This document shows, piece after piece, positions 26,298-35,647 of a DNA stretch of 64,000 nt. How positions within the stretch are numbered: position 1 is the stretch's first letter; the number at the start of each line of letters is the position of its first letter. The position numbers and the translations under genes are program-made. The notes beneath the pieces are model-generated. The model was not told the DNA's origin and did no database searches. It was given only the letters and a program-made list of their open reading frames with translations. The DNA comes from CAXXOK01 sp963678055 (GTDB taxonomy: Bacteria; Bacillota; Clostridia; Christensenellales; Aristaeellaceae). The DNA lies in assembly GCA_963678055.1 (NCBI GenBank), contig OY782679.1:1488001-1552000 (forward strand), given 5' to 3'.

Positions 26298-27497
26298 TTA
26301 GTTTTGCTCTTGTTCCTGCTCCTGATCATACGCTTCCCAAAGTGGACGGTAGATCGCAACGGCGGCGTTGTGTTCTTCCAGCGTTTTGGAAAATGCCAGT
26401 TCTCCGGAATTGGGGTCTTTGGCGCAGAAGTACAGGTACTGCTCGGCGACAAACACAGCATCGGGGTATAATGCGGCGCGTATAGCATCGGGCGAGGGGT
26501 TGCAGATCGGCCCAAGCGGAAGACCTTTGTTGATATAGGTATTATAAGGGGAGTCTATGGCAAGCTCGCTGGTTGTCAGGACCAAACGGCTTTCACCTGT
26601 CAGATAGTTCACGGTTACATCGCTGCCAAGCGTCATCCCTTTTTTCAGGCGGTTATGGAATATTGCTGATACACGGGCAAAATCCTCGGTCTTGGCTTCC
26701 CGCTCGATCATGGACGCCAGCGTAAGTACCTGGTCCATTGTCATCCCAATTTCTGCTGCACGCTGCTGCCACGCATAGTCAAACACTACATCGGTTTGAT
26801 CCAGCAGCTTTTTCAGCAAAGCAGTCGGGGTGGTATCGGTATAGATTTCATAGGTGTTGGGGGCCAGATAGCCCTCCAGCAGATACTTGCGCTGCTCAAC
26901 GCGGGCGGTTGTTAACTCTTCCCGAATGAAATAGTAATCCGAAAGCCCATCGCCGGATTTGCACAGCGAAAGGAATACCGATGCATCTTTGAATACGCCT
27001 TCTTCTTTAAGCATCTGGGCAATGTCGTCAATCGTCCAGCCCGGAATAATCGTGATCCTCATGGTCAGCGGTTTGCCGTCGCCTGTTGTCAGCAACTCGG
27101 CGATCTCAAACACGTTCATGTTTTTCTTGATTACATAATCGCCAGCCTGTATCTTTTGACCAAAGCCAACGAAATCGCAGTAATACTTAAATACAGTACG
27201 ATTATGAATCAAGCCCTGTTTTTCAAGGTTATCGGCCACGCGCGTCAGGCTTTGCCCGCTGGCTATGGAGAAGGGAACCCCGGTGTCATCCAGCGGGTCG
27301 ACCGCGCTGAAGTAATTATCGTTGATGGTATTATAGAACCCCGTTAATAAGCCAAACACCAGCACCAGTGCCGTGATAATGATGAGTACCGACCGAAGAA
27401 CACGCCAAAGCGAGGCATACCAATAAAAACCATATTGGCGTTCCTCTTGGATTGGTTCTTCTTCATAGGGCTGATAAGGATCGGTATGGCGTGCCAT
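26298..27497 (-). CDS. mltG: endolytic transglycosylase MltG
   Basis: A membrane-bound lytic transglycosylase that cuts nascent glycan strands. Of 399 residues, about 1-27 are cytoplasmic, about 28-60 form the membrane helix (LWRVLRSVLIIITALVLVFGLL), a LysM-like segment follows (GQSLTRVADNLEKQGLI), and the catalytic YceG domain contains LASMIEREAKTEDFARVSAIFHNRLKKGM with the active-site Glu, and later SPYNTYINKGLPLGPICNPS. It ends a four-gene minus-strand run (exoA-yfcE-ylbF-mltG) with small gaps, and then the bidirectional terminator. Confidence 0.95.
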   Translation of the reverse strand: MARHTDPYQPYEEEPIQEERQYGFYWYASLWRVLRSVLIIITALVLVFGLLTGFYNTINDNYFSAVDPLDDTGVPFSIASGQSLTRVADNLEKQGLIHNRTVFKYYCDFVGFGQKIQAGDYVIKKNMNVFEIAELLTTGDGKPLTMRITIIPGWTIDDIAQMLKEEGVFKDASVFLSLCKSGDGLSDYYFIREELTTARVEQRKYLLEGYLAPNTYEIYTDTTPTALLKKLLDQTDVVFDYAWQQRAAEIGMTMDQVLTLASMIEREAKTEDFARVSAIFHNRLKKGMTLGSDVTVNYLTGESRLVLTTSELAIDSPYNTYINKGLPLGPICNPSPDAIRAALYPDAVFVAEQYLYFCAKDPNSGELAFSKTLEEHNAAVAIYRPLWEAYDQEQEQEQN

Positions 27498-27505
27498 GCA
27501 TCCTC

Positions 27506-27862
27506 CTACATACCGGGAAGGTTAATATCAATTTCGGCAGCTTGCGTTATGGTTTGAAAGACTTCACTTAGCATTTGTTGCAGGCGAAGCTGGGCCATAA
27601 AATACTGCGAAACGCTCGCGTTCATCATCAGCAGTGCCGATAGTTGCTGAAAGCGCTGTACATCATCGCTGGTTGAATCCGCTCCCGTGACGGCAGCCAT
27701 TTGCAGCTTGGTCTGCAGGCGCGTGTACTCCTGAATCAATGCCTGATTGGTGGCATCGGCCATCACATCGTCTTTAATCTGTTTATATGCGGAATATTCT
27801 TCGCTATTTCGAATGGCTTCCGCCAGCGTATTTGACGCGGTTTGTATTTCATAGCTAGCCAT
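27506..27862 (-). CDS. YlbF/YmcA-family (DUF964) protein
   Basis: A 118-residue all-helical protein of the family whose Bacillus members YlbF, YmcA and YaaT form the Y-complex that adjusts RNase Y cleavage and development. Seen are the amphipathic helices NTLAEAIRNSEEYSAYKQIKDDVMAD, NQALIQEYTRLQTKLQM and the conserved tail LQQMLSEVFQTITQAAEIDI. Two in-frame ATGs are close; GGAGG is 7 nt before the second and 1 nt before the first, which decides the start. Which of the paralogues it corresponds to is not clear. Confidence 0.85.
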   Translation of the reverse strand: MASYEIQTASNTLAEAIRNSEEYSAYKQIKDDVMADATNQALIQEYTRLQTKLQMAAVTGADSTSDDVQRFQQLSALLMMNASVSQYFMAQLRLQQMLSEVFQTITQAAEIDINLPGM

Positions 27863-27877
27863 CGGCATGCCTCCGTA

Positions 27878-28429
27878 TCAGGCTTGGAAGGTTCGGAGTA
27901 CCGAGCCGTCAAACGCCTTGATTTCAAATAGACTTGTATCCCAGTCCAGTGTCATATAACTTTTGGGTTGCCCTTCGTGGGGAAGTGCGGACGAACCGGG
28001 GTTGATGTAGGTCACACCGGCATGGTCTTCCACCATATGGATGTGGGTGTGCCCGTGAATGATAAGATCGCCGGGGGAAAGATTGGGCATATGATGGATA
28101 TTGTACAGGTGACCGTGCGTGATGAACGCCATGCGCCCCGACCGCAGTGGCAGCAGCGTATAGTCTGCCATCATGGGGAAATTCAGTACCATCTGGTCAA
28201 CCTCGGAATCGCAGTTGCCGCGTACGGCCAGGGGTTTGACTGCAAGCTTGTTCAGCGCTTCGGACACTGCCATCGGATCATACTTTTCCGGCAGGGGGTT
28301 GCGGGGGCCGTGGTACAAAAGATCACCAAGCAGAATCAGTCTGTCGGCTTTCTCCGCATCAAAGCGATCGAGAATATCATTACAGGCGGCAAACGAGCCG
28401 TGCATATCGCTGGCAAATAAAAACTTCAT
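27878..28429 (-). CDS. YfcE/MJ0936-family metallophosphodiesterase
   Basis: A 183-residue calcineurin-like phosphoesterase. The metal-binding motifs are complete: FASDMHGS (D-x-H), LLGDLLYHG (GD), RGNCDSE (GNxD), ITHGHLYNI (GH) and IHGHTHI (GHTH). The length and ending, with INPGSSALPHEGQPKSYMTLD, match the YfcE group. The physiological substrate is unknown; characterised members act on phosphodiesters in vitro. An ATG with AAGGAGG at 8 nt is preferred to a TTG one codon upstream. It overlaps no gene but follows exoA by 12 bp. Confidence 0.92.
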   Translation of the reverse strand: MKFLFASDMHGSFAACNDILDRFDAEKADRLILLGDLLYHGPRNPLPEKYDPMAVSEALNKLAVKPLAVRGNCDSEVDQMVLNFPMMADYTLLPLRSGRMAFITHGHLYNIHHMPNLSPGDLIIHGHTHIHMVEDHAGVTYINPGSSALPHEGQPKSYMTLDWDTSLFEIKAFDGSVLRTFQA

Positions 28430-28441
28430 CAAATTTCCTCC

Positions 28442-29200
28442 TTAGGAAAGGTCGAGTTCAAGGGTCACGGGGCAATGGTCGCTGCCAAATACCTGGTCTT
28501 CAATGTCGGCAACCAACACCTTATCGGCAAGCCGCTTGCTAATCAGGAAATAGTCAATACGCCAGCCAACATTCCGGTCCCGTGCCGCCATACGGTAAGA
28601 CCACCAGGAATACCGGTCAACCGCATCGGGATATAACAGTCGGAAGGTATCGACAAAACCGTTAGATAACAGTACGGTCATCTTTTCGCGCTCTTCCGGG
28701 GTGAAGCCCGCGTTCTTTGTATTGGTTTTCGGGTTTTTCAAGTCTATTTCTTTATGGGCAACATTCAGATCGCCACAAACGATAACAGGTTTCTTTTTGT
28801 CCAGTGCTTTCAGGTAATCGCGAAACGCATCTTCCCAGGTCATGCGGTAATCCAGTCGTTTCAGTTCGTTCTGGCTGTTTGGCGTATAGACCGTGACCAT
28901 ATAGAATGCAGGGTATTCCAGCGTGATGACGCGGCCTTCCTGATCGTGCTCTTCAATACCGATACCCAACACAACGCTTAGCGGCTCGTGCTTGGTGAAA
29001 ATCGCAGTGCCGGAATAGCCTTTTTTCACAGCGCTGTTCCAGTAAACATGATAGCCTTCCGGATTTAAGTCGATTTGATCAGGCTGCAATTTAGTTTCCT
29101 GCACACAGAAGAAATCGGCGTCTTTTGTATCAAAGTACTCTATAAACCCTTTTTTTACACAGGCCCGTAAGCCGTTTACATTCCAAGATACAAACTTCAT
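28442..29200 (-). CDS. exoA: exodeoxyribonuclease III / AP endonuclease
   Basis: Repairs abasic sites and 3' blocks in DNA. The 252-residue protein shows the whole family pattern: MKFVSWNVNGLRACVKKGF at the N-terminus, FFCVQETKLQ with the metal-binding Glu, GYSGTAIFTK, VYTPNSQNELKRLDYR, VCGDLNVAHKEIDL with the catalytic Asp/Asn, and SDHCPVTLEL with the terminal Asp-His. The start ATG follows AGGAGGGTT. A TTGACA lies upstream at 29244-29249 on the minus strand, but its -10 partner is poorly spaced. Confidence 0.97.
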   Translation of the reverse strand: MKFVSWNVNGLRACVKKGFIEYFDTKDADFFCVQETKLQPDQIDLNPEGYHVYWNSAVKKGYSGTAIFTKHEPLSVVLGIGIEEHDQEGRVITLEYPAFYMVTVYTPNSQNELKRLDYRMTWEDAFRDYLKALDKKKPVIVCGDLNVAHKEIDLKNPKTNTKNAGFTPEEREKMTVLLSNGFVDTFRLLYPDAVDRYSWWSYRMAARDRNVGWRIDYFLISKRLADKVLVADIEDQVFGSDHCPVTLELDLS

Positions 29201-29276
29201 TGTAACCCTCCTATTGCATACATATCATAGCATATTTCGTATGTGTCAACAATGCGTGCGGTAGACTGTTACAGGT

Positions 29277-30629
29277 TCATTTTCCCACGCAAAACGAGGA
29301 AAAGATTTCGTCCAGCAGTTGATCGTCCACACTTTCGCCGGTAATACGGCCAAGCAGCCAAAGCGCCTCGCGTAAATCAACGGCAATTAGATCCAGCTGC
29401 GTACCGCTTTTCAGCGCGTCCGCTGCTTGTGTAAGCTTAGCGGCCGTTTGCTGCGCCAGTGCAATATGGCGCTGGTGCGTGAGGGTATCTTCCTGCGGTT
29501 GGGTGAGAAACTGCGATAAGTAATCAAGGACTTGCTGCATGCCGCTGCCGGTTTGCGCCGATACAGAAAACACGGGGGAATGCTGTGTCAGCGCCTGAAT
29601 TTGCTGGATGGAGACAGCCGCCGGTTTATCTTCCTTTGTCGCAATAACAGCGCAGGGGCAGTGAAGCTTTAGCGTAAGCAGGTCGCGCTCAGCGTCGTCC
29701 AGCGGTCTGGCGGCATCAATCAGTAAAAGGGCAACGTCGGCATTTTTAATCACCTGCCGCGCGCGCTGCACGCCGATGATCTCTACCGCGTCTTCACTGT
29801 CGCGCAGACCCGCCGTATCCATCAAGATGACATTGAAACCTTGAAGGGTGAAACTTCCTTCCAGTACATCGCGCGTAGTGCCGGGGATGTCGGTCACGAT
29901 GGCGCGATCCTCGGACAACAAGGTGTTGAACAGCGTGCTCTTTCCGGTGTTGGGCGTGCCGTATAATGCAACGCGCAGCCCAGAGCGCAGAATACGCGAC
30001 GCTCGCTCGTCCGCTGCGGTAGATAAGGTTTTGATTAGGGTATCCAATCCGGCGGACAGCGAAACCATCGCCTCATCTTCGCCGACTTCTTCGGGGTAAT
30101 CTATATACGCTTCAATGCCAGCAATCAGGCGAAGCAGGGTTTGCTGTGCATCGTGGATAAAGCGGCTCGCTCCGCCAGATAACAATGCTTCCTGGCTGCG
30201 CAGCGCAGCGGATGAACGGGCACTGATGATACCCATGACGGCTTCGGCTTGCGCCAAATCAATTCGTCCGTTCATAAAAGCTCTTCGTGTAAATTCACCG
30301 GGCTCGGACGGACGGACGTCGTGCTGAATCAGCAGTTTCATTACGAGCGACGCAGCAGCATGGCCGCCGTGTATGTGGAGCTCACAAACATCTTCTTTGG
30401 TATAGCTGTGGGGAGCGGCCATCACCACACCCATGGCCTCATCAACCGTTTCTCCCTGCTGATCTACAATGGTTCCGTGCATCAGCAGATGGTCGGGGAA
30501 GGGCGGGTTATTACCGCTAGCGTGAAACATAGCGGAGAAAACAGGAATGGCGTTTTCGCCGCTGATGCGAACTATGGCAATGCCGCCTTCGCCCAGTGCG
30601 GTCGCGATTCCGGCTATGGTTTCCGTCAT
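29277..30629 (-). CDS. mnmE: tRNA uridine-5-carboxymethylaminomethyl GTPase MnmE
   Basis: Works with MnmG to modify the wobble uridine of several tRNAs. The 450-residue protein has an N-terminal folate-binding domain (TIAGIATALGEGGIAIVRISG), a helical domain interrupted by a G domain (GTPNTGKSTLFNTLL, DIPGTTRDV, DTAGLRDS, ATKED) and the C-terminal FCVGK that carries the essential Cys. ATG 30629 is preferred to a GTG three codons upstream because GGGGAG is well placed only for the ATG. Unusually, it is alone here: mnmG, rsmG and the rpmH-yidC-jag block are not adjacent. Confidence 0.96.
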   Translation of the reverse strand: MTETIAGIATALGEGGIAIVRISGENAIPVFSAMFHASGNNPPFPDHLLMHGTIVDQQGETVDEAMGVVMAAPHSYTKEDVCELHIHGGHAAASLVMKLLIQHDVRPSEPGEFTRRAFMNGRIDLAQAEAVMGIISARSSAALRSQEALLSGGASRFIHDAQQTLLRLIAGIEAYIDYPEEVGEDEAMVSLSAGLDTLIKTLSTAADERASRILRSGLRVALYGTPNTGKSTLFNTLLSEDRAIVTDIPGTTRDVLEGSFTLQGFNVILMDTAGLRDSEDAVEIIGVQRARQVIKNADVALLLIDAARPLDDAERDLLTLKLHCPCAVIATKEDKPAAVSIQQIQALTQHSPVFSVSAQTGSGMQQVLDYLSQFLTQPQEDTLTHQRHIALAQQTAAKLTQAADALKSGTQLDLIAVDLREALWLLGRITGESVDDQLLDEIFSSFCVGK

Positions 30630-30705
30630 TGCTGTCACTCCCCAAATCGTCTTTTCTGTGATATCATATCATATAGAGAACAGACAAAGCAAAAGGAGGA
30701 ATTGC

Positions 30706-33700
30706 ATGTCGAATGTCCGTGTAATGACTGCCCGTCCGCACCGCCTTTTGCCGCAAATCATCAAGTCAATCGGAGAGCACATCCGCACCGGAAACGAATG
30801 CGTATTGCTGGTTCCTGAGCAGTTTACCCTGCAAGCGGAGCGAGAGATTATCACGCGGTTGCAGCGTCCGGGACTATTCTCTGTAGAGGTTATATCCCCA
30901 ACGCGTTTACGGCATCGTGTTACCGAAGCAGTAGGCGCAGATGACCGCACCGCCTTATCCGCTGCCGGGCAGCAGATGGCAGTGCATTTTACGTTGCAGC
31001 AATGCGCGCAGGAGCTGAAGTTTTACCAGGGTTCCGTGAATCGCCGCGGCTTTGCCCAAAAACTGACTGCCCTGATCGCCGATATGAAACGGGGCGGCCT
31101 TCAGCCTGATGCGCTCTCAGAATACGCAAAGGCGCAGCCGGAGGGGATGGAAAAGGATAAACTGCAGGATTTGGCCGTGCTCTATACGGCGTACTACCAA
31201 ACACTTGCCGATAAACTGGACGACAGCGATGATCTAAACCAATTTGTAACCGATCATTTAGCTGAAAGCGAAATCCTGGCAGGTAAGCATATCCTCACCT
31301 TTGGGTTTGATGCCATGTCCGAGCCGTTAATTGTTCTGCTGTGCGCCATGGCCCGCTGTGGCGAGAGCCTGACTGTCGGCTTGATCTGCGATACCAGCAA
31401 TGCAGCTGATGAAGCATTATACCTCCCGGTTCGTCAAAGTATTGCGCGCTTCCGGGCTGCACTGGACGGTTTCGGCATTTCGCTTCAGGAGTTACCTGTT
31501 GAAAATAAACCGCTTACACACGCACCGGCGATACGTTTTCTGGATGATGTTGTCTATGCGTATCCACAATACAAATTCGAGGAAGAACAGGACAGCGTGT
31601 ATGTATCGCAGTTCCATTCTCCGTTTGAAGAAGCAAGCTTTGCCGCCCGCAAAGTATTGCAGCTGCAGGAGCAGGGCGTGTCGCTGGAGCGCATTGCCGT
31701 GCTGTATCCGGATCAGAACGGCTATCCGTTTGCGGTAACCGCCGCTTTAACGGATAGTGGCCTGCCCTTTTATACAGACGATAAACTTCCGGCACTGTCG
31801 CACGCACTGGTGCAATATCTTCTAGCAGCGCTTCGCTGTATGGCCAATGGGTACCAAATCGAGGATGTCTTATCGCTATTAAAATCCGGCTATGCAGGAA
31901 TAGCGTTTGACGATGCGTGTCTGCTGGAAAACTATGCGCTGGAATTTGGCATCCGCCACAGCCGCTGGCTCAAACCGTTTACAATGGGGGAAGAGGAAAC
32001 ACTCGCCCGTGCCGAAACGCTGCGAAAGGCAGTCATATCACCGCTGATGGATGTTCGTGCCATGCTGGTACAGGCGAAAACCACTGTACAGTCATTGGAA
32101 GCGGTCATGCAGTTACTCACCAGCGCGAATGCTTACGAAAAGTTAAAGCAAGAAGAAGCAGCTCTTTTGGAGGCGAATCTCCTGGTTCGCGCTGGGCAGA
32201 ATAGTCAAATTTGGCAGGCAGTGCTGGAGTTGATGGATCAACTGCTGATTCTTTCCGATGGTAAACGAATTCCGCTCAACTCAATTGCCGATCGTTTGGA
32301 AAGCGGGTTTTCCGCAATTACGCTTGCAGCACTCCCACCGGCAGCCAACATGCTGCACGCTGGCATACTGGGGCATTCGTTAACCGGTGAAGTGGATTAC
32401 GTATTTTTGCTGGGAATGAACGATGGGATTCTATCGCGCGGCTCGGAAAGCCTGCTAACGGAACTTGAACGGGCAAAGGCGCAGGAAGACACCGAGACGT
32501 TTTTGGGGTTAACGGAGGAAAGCCGTCTGGCGTTTGCAAGGCTGGATATCAAACGCGCGATGACCCTGCCACGAAAGGTACTTTTCCTCAGCTACGCCAA
32601 GACCGATCCAGCGGGGAATGCCTTGCAGCCGCTTGATTTGGTGGTTGATATGGAGCAACAACTGTTTGCTGTATTGCCGGATGCCACCGATGAAATTAAT
32701 TCTCTGCCCGTTTCGTCCAGACAAGCGCTGGCGGAGCTTAGTGATAAGCTACGGATACTATCCGGCGGGGAGGGTGACAGTCTACCTGATCTGTGGAGGG
32801 AACGACTTGGCCGGCTTTTATCGTCACCCGCAACAACATCGCAGGCCTTTGGCTTACTCCAAGCCGCTGGATTCCGTGTGGAAACGCTGCCGCTTTCCCT
32901 TGCAACCGCACAAATGCTGTTTGGTGACCGGGCACTGTCAGTCAGCCGCTTGGAATCGTACGCAGCCTGCCCGTTTCGGCATTATGTCACATACGGCCTG
33001 CTGCCCCAGGAGCGCAGCGAATGGGAAGTCACGCCCATTGAACGGGGGAACTTCTTCCATGCCAGTTTGCAGCGTTTTGCGCAGATTGCGGCCAATACGC
33101 CGCAGTTTCCAAACTGCACGCAGGAACAAGTTGCCGCCATGGCTGAGGATGCCACAGCGGGTTTGGTTGATGATCTGATCACCGGGCCCATGGGTGATGG
33201 GTCCCGCAGCCAGGCATCGCTCGTACAGGCCAAAAGTATTGTAAACCGCGCATGCCAGGCGGTTACCGATCATCTGGCATCGGGAGCCTTCGCGCTGGAA
33301 AGCGCGGAAGCCAGTTTTGGGTTTTCGGGGGAAGATAGTTTTCCGCCTGTAGTTCTCACCTTGCCAAATGGTACGGAAATATCCCTGCATGGCCGCATAG
33401 ACCGCATTGACCGCTATGACACGCCGGACGCAGTGTATCGCCGGGTGGTGGATTACAAAAGCGGTTCATATGCGTCGCTGGATGCATCCAAGCTGTGGCA
33501 TGGCCTGCAACTGCAACTGGTTTTGTACATGGATGCGGCCACTCGCAACCGGGGGGATGCCAAACCGGCGGGCGCGTTCTATTTCCATTTAATCAATCCG
33601 CTTTCCAAAGCGGACGAAGCTAAACCCGAAACTGTAGATGCAGATATTCAAAAACAATTGCAGATGGACGGCGTTGCGCTGGCGGATGTCGCGATACTGG

Positions 33701-34038
33701 ACGCGATGGATGCAGGCGAAACTAAAGTTTCCATTCCACAGGCGATTACGGCTAAAGGTGAGATTCGTAAAGGGGCTAAGGTACTGGATACCGCGCATTT
33801 AGATGCCTTGATGACGCATTCGCGCACCAAAGCGGCTGACTTTGCCCAGCGCATGCTATCTGGGGACATTGATATTAATCCCGTAAAGCAGGGAGCAAGC
33901 CAAAGTTGTGATTATTGCCAGTACCGCGCCATCTGCGGCTACGATCCCCTGGCCCGCGGCGCGCATAGCACCGAGATCCGGTCTATGTCCATGGAAGAGC
34001 TTGCACAGAATCTAGATCCATCAGACGATGGAAGCTGA
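30706..34038 (+). CDS. addB: ATP-dependent nuclease subunit B (AddB)
   Basis: One half of the AddAB helicase-nuclease that processes double-strand breaks for recombination. In this 1110-residue protein the iron-sulfur staple is intact: Cys755, then Cys1068, Cys1071 and Cys1077 with the CX2CX5C spacing known from Bacillus AddB. The nuclease site is also intact (GRIDRID from residue 896, DYKSG from 916, LQLQLVLYM). The N-terminus begins MSNVRVMTARPHRLLPQ, where AddB of Bacillus has a Walker A motif; here no GxGKT is seen. addA is not next to it. ATG 30706 follows AAAAGGAGG; the longer frame overlaps mnmE. Confidence 0.93.
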   Translation: MSNVRVMTARPHRLLPQIIKSIGEHIRTGNECVLLVPEQFTLQAEREIITRLQRPGLFSVEVISPTRLRHRVTEAVGADDRTALSAAGQQMAVHFTLQQCAQELKFYQGSVNRRGFAQKLTALIADMKRGGLQPDALSEYAKAQPEGMEKDKLQDLAVLYTAYYQTLADKLDDSDDLNQFVTDHLAESEILAGKHILTFGFDAMSEPLIVLLCAMARCGESLTVGLICDTSNAADEALYLPVRQSIARFRAALDGFGISLQELPVENKPLTHAPAIRFLDDVVYAYPQYKFEEEQDSVYVSQFHSPFEEASFAARKVLQLQEQGVSLERIAVLYPDQNGYPFAVTAALTDSGLPFYTDDKLPALSHALVQYLLAALRCMANGYQIEDVLSLLKSGYAGIAFDDACLLENYALEFGIRHSRWLKPFTMGEEETLARAETLRKAVISPLMDVRAMLVQAKTTVQSLEAVMQLLTSANAYEKLKQEEAALLEANLLVRAGQNSQIWQAVLELMDQLLILSDGKRIPLNSIADRLESGFSAITLAALPPAANMLHAGILGHSLTGEVDYVFLLGMNDGILSRGSESLLTELERAKAQEDTETFLGLTEESRLAFARLDIKRAMTLPRKVLFLSYAKTDPAGNALQPLDLVVDMEQQLFAVLPDATDEINSLPVSSRQALAELSDKLRILSGGEGDSLPDLWRERLGRLLSSPATTSQAFGLLQAAGFRVETLPLSLATAQMLFGDRALSVSRLESYAACPFRHYVTYGLLPQERSEWEVTPIERGNFFHASLQRFAQIAANTPQFPNCTQEQVAAMAEDATAGLVDDLITGPMGDGSRSQASLVQAKSIVNRACQAVTDHLASGAFALESAEASFGFSGEDSFPPVVLTLPNGTEISLHGRIDRIDRYDTPDAVYRRVVDYKSGSYASLDASKLWHGLQLQLVLYMDAATRNRGDAKPAGAFYFHLINPLSKADEAKPETVDADIQKQLQMDGVALADVAILDAMDAGETKVSIPQAITAKGEIRKGAKVLDTAHLDALMTHSRTKAADFAQRMLSGDIDINPVKQGASQSCDYCQYRAICGYDPLARGAHSTEIRSMSMEELAQNLDPSDDGS

Positions 34039-34081
34039 TGAATATTTCGTTTTTTCATGAATGAAACAACCCCCGTAAACA

Positions 34082-34111
34082 TTGGACAAACCGCCGATCA
34101 AACGGTATAAT
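34082..34111 (+). promoter_or_regulatory. promoter of the carboxypeptidase-priA-rpe run
   Basis: TTGGAC/TGGACA, 17-18 bp, TATAAT, 36 bp before the start codon and after addB. Confidence 0.7.
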
Positions 34112-34146
34112 TATGGCTTGCAATAACAAGCGGGGGAGGGCTGCGG

Positions 34147-35637
34147 TTGAAGTGGAACAGTCGGCGTGTTTTACTCGCAATCATAGCAGCCTTTTTGTCC
34201 GCTTTTGTACTACTTGGCGAGCTTCCGGCCGCTTTTGCACAGGATATTCTTCCCGAAGCACGGTACATTGAGCCGCAGTTGCCAGCCGGTGCACAGGAAT
34301 ACGATCCCGAGCATCCTGAAATTCTGCTGCCGGAGCAGTTACATGCCAAATCCGCAATTTTGATAGAAGCTTCGAGCGGCAAAATTATTTTTGAGAAAAA
34401 TGCCGATCAGGTCATGTACCCGGCATCGACCACAAAGATTATGACGGTGTTTTTGGGCATCATCAAGGGCGATCTAGATGCGACTGTCACAGCCAGCGCT
34501 GAAACGGTCAATTTACCGCCACGCAGTTCCAGCATACCCTTGGAGCTTGGTGAGACAATCAATTTCAAAGACTTACTGTACGCCACCATGATACGATCCG
34601 GTAACGATGGCGCACGCCTGATTGCCGAAACCATCGCTGGCAATATACCAGCCTTTGCCGATGCTATGAATCAGGCGGCGGCGATTATGGGCTGCACCAA
34701 TACACATTTCAACAATCCCAGTGGGCTAGATGATTTAGACCACTACACAACAGCGCATGATATGGCGTTAATCGCCAAAGAAGCGATGCAAAACGACTTG
34801 TTTCGCGATATTGCATCCACCTTTACCTACAGTCTGCCGCGCAGCAATATTCGCGGGTCACGCGTCATGGTTGGTACAGATACCAACTGGATTAACGGGG
34901 CGGAAGGTAACGAATATTACTATCCCTATGCCAGCGGTATTAAAACCGGGTTTCTAAACCGGGCCGGGTACTGCTTTGTCGGGTCGGCCGAAAAAGACGG
35001 CGTAGAGCTCATATCCGTCGTGTTCTATTCATCAAAACCAGGCCGCTGGACGGATTCCAAAAAGCTAATGGAATACGGTTTCACGCAATTTCTGAGCGTC
35101 ACCCCAATGGAATTGTATTTAATGAATCCCACGATTATTGCTACGTCCGGATACTCGTTGGATGATACGGATATCGGCCGACTGCAGCTGGGTATTCGTG
35201 CCAAAATGGATACACGGCCATTCCAAATCGTATCCACCATTGCCGAAGTCGAGGCCATGGCGCGCAACCTGCGCGAAAATGTGCTGATTGAGTATACGCG
35301 CGATACCTTTGCAACCCCGGTCACGATGGGTGAGACCTTCGGGACATTGACCTATTTCCCCGAAGACGGTAGCGAACCGGCTGTATACGAGCTATACGCT
35401 ACGCGTTCCATTGCCCGCCGTGAAAACGCACCCAAGACCATTGCAGAACTCAAGGAAGAGGCGTACGCAGATCCCAATCCACTGCCGCCGTTTTCGCTGG
35501 AAGTACTGTTCCTGCTTGGGTGGCCGTTCCTGATTCTGATTGCACTGATTTGGGTTCTAAGGCGCAAATTCCGCAAGAAAACCAACCGCGGCCGCAAAAA
35601 GAGCATCCCCAAGCCCAAGAACCGCTATTTCCGTTGA
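34147..35637 (+). CDS. D-alanyl-D-alanine carboxypeptidase (serine type)
   Basis: A low-molecular-weight PBP of the peptidase S11 family that trims the terminal D-Ala from wall stem peptides. It has 496 residues: signal peptide (about 1-31), SxxK at 94-97 in YPASTTKIMT, SGN in RSGNDGARLIAETIAG, KTG in GIKTGFLNRAGYC, then a C-terminal beta domain. Most S11 enzymes end in an amphipathic anchor; here a real transmembrane helix (EVLFLLGWPFLILIALIWVL) is followed by a very basic tail. The start is TTG with GGGAGGG 6 nt upstream. It opens a long plus-strand run of genes. Confidence 0.94.
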   Translation: MKWNSRRVLLAIIAAFLSAFVLLGELPAAFAQDILPEARYIEPQLPAGAQEYDPEHPEILLPEQLHAKSAILIEASSGKIIFEKNADQVMYPASTTKIMTVFLGIIKGDLDATVTASAETVNLPPRSSSIPLELGETINFKDLLYATMIRSGNDGARLIAETIAGNIPAFADAMNQAAAIMGCTNTHFNNPSGLDDLDHYTTAHDMALIAKEAMQNDLFRDIASTFTYSLPRSNIRGSRVMVGTDTNWINGAEGNEYYYPYASGIKTGFLNRAGYCFVGSAEKDGVELISVVFYSSKPGRWTDSKKLMEYGFTQFLSVTPMELYLMNPTIIATSGYSLDDTDIGRLQLGIRAKMDTRPFQIVSTIAEVEAMARNLRENVLIEYTRDTFATPVTMGETFGTLTYFPEDGSEPAVYELYATRSIARRENAPKTIAELKEEAYADPNPLPPFSLEVLFLLGWPFLILIALIWVLRRKFRKKTNRGRKKSIPKPKNRYFR

Positions 35638-35647
35638 GGTATAAACA

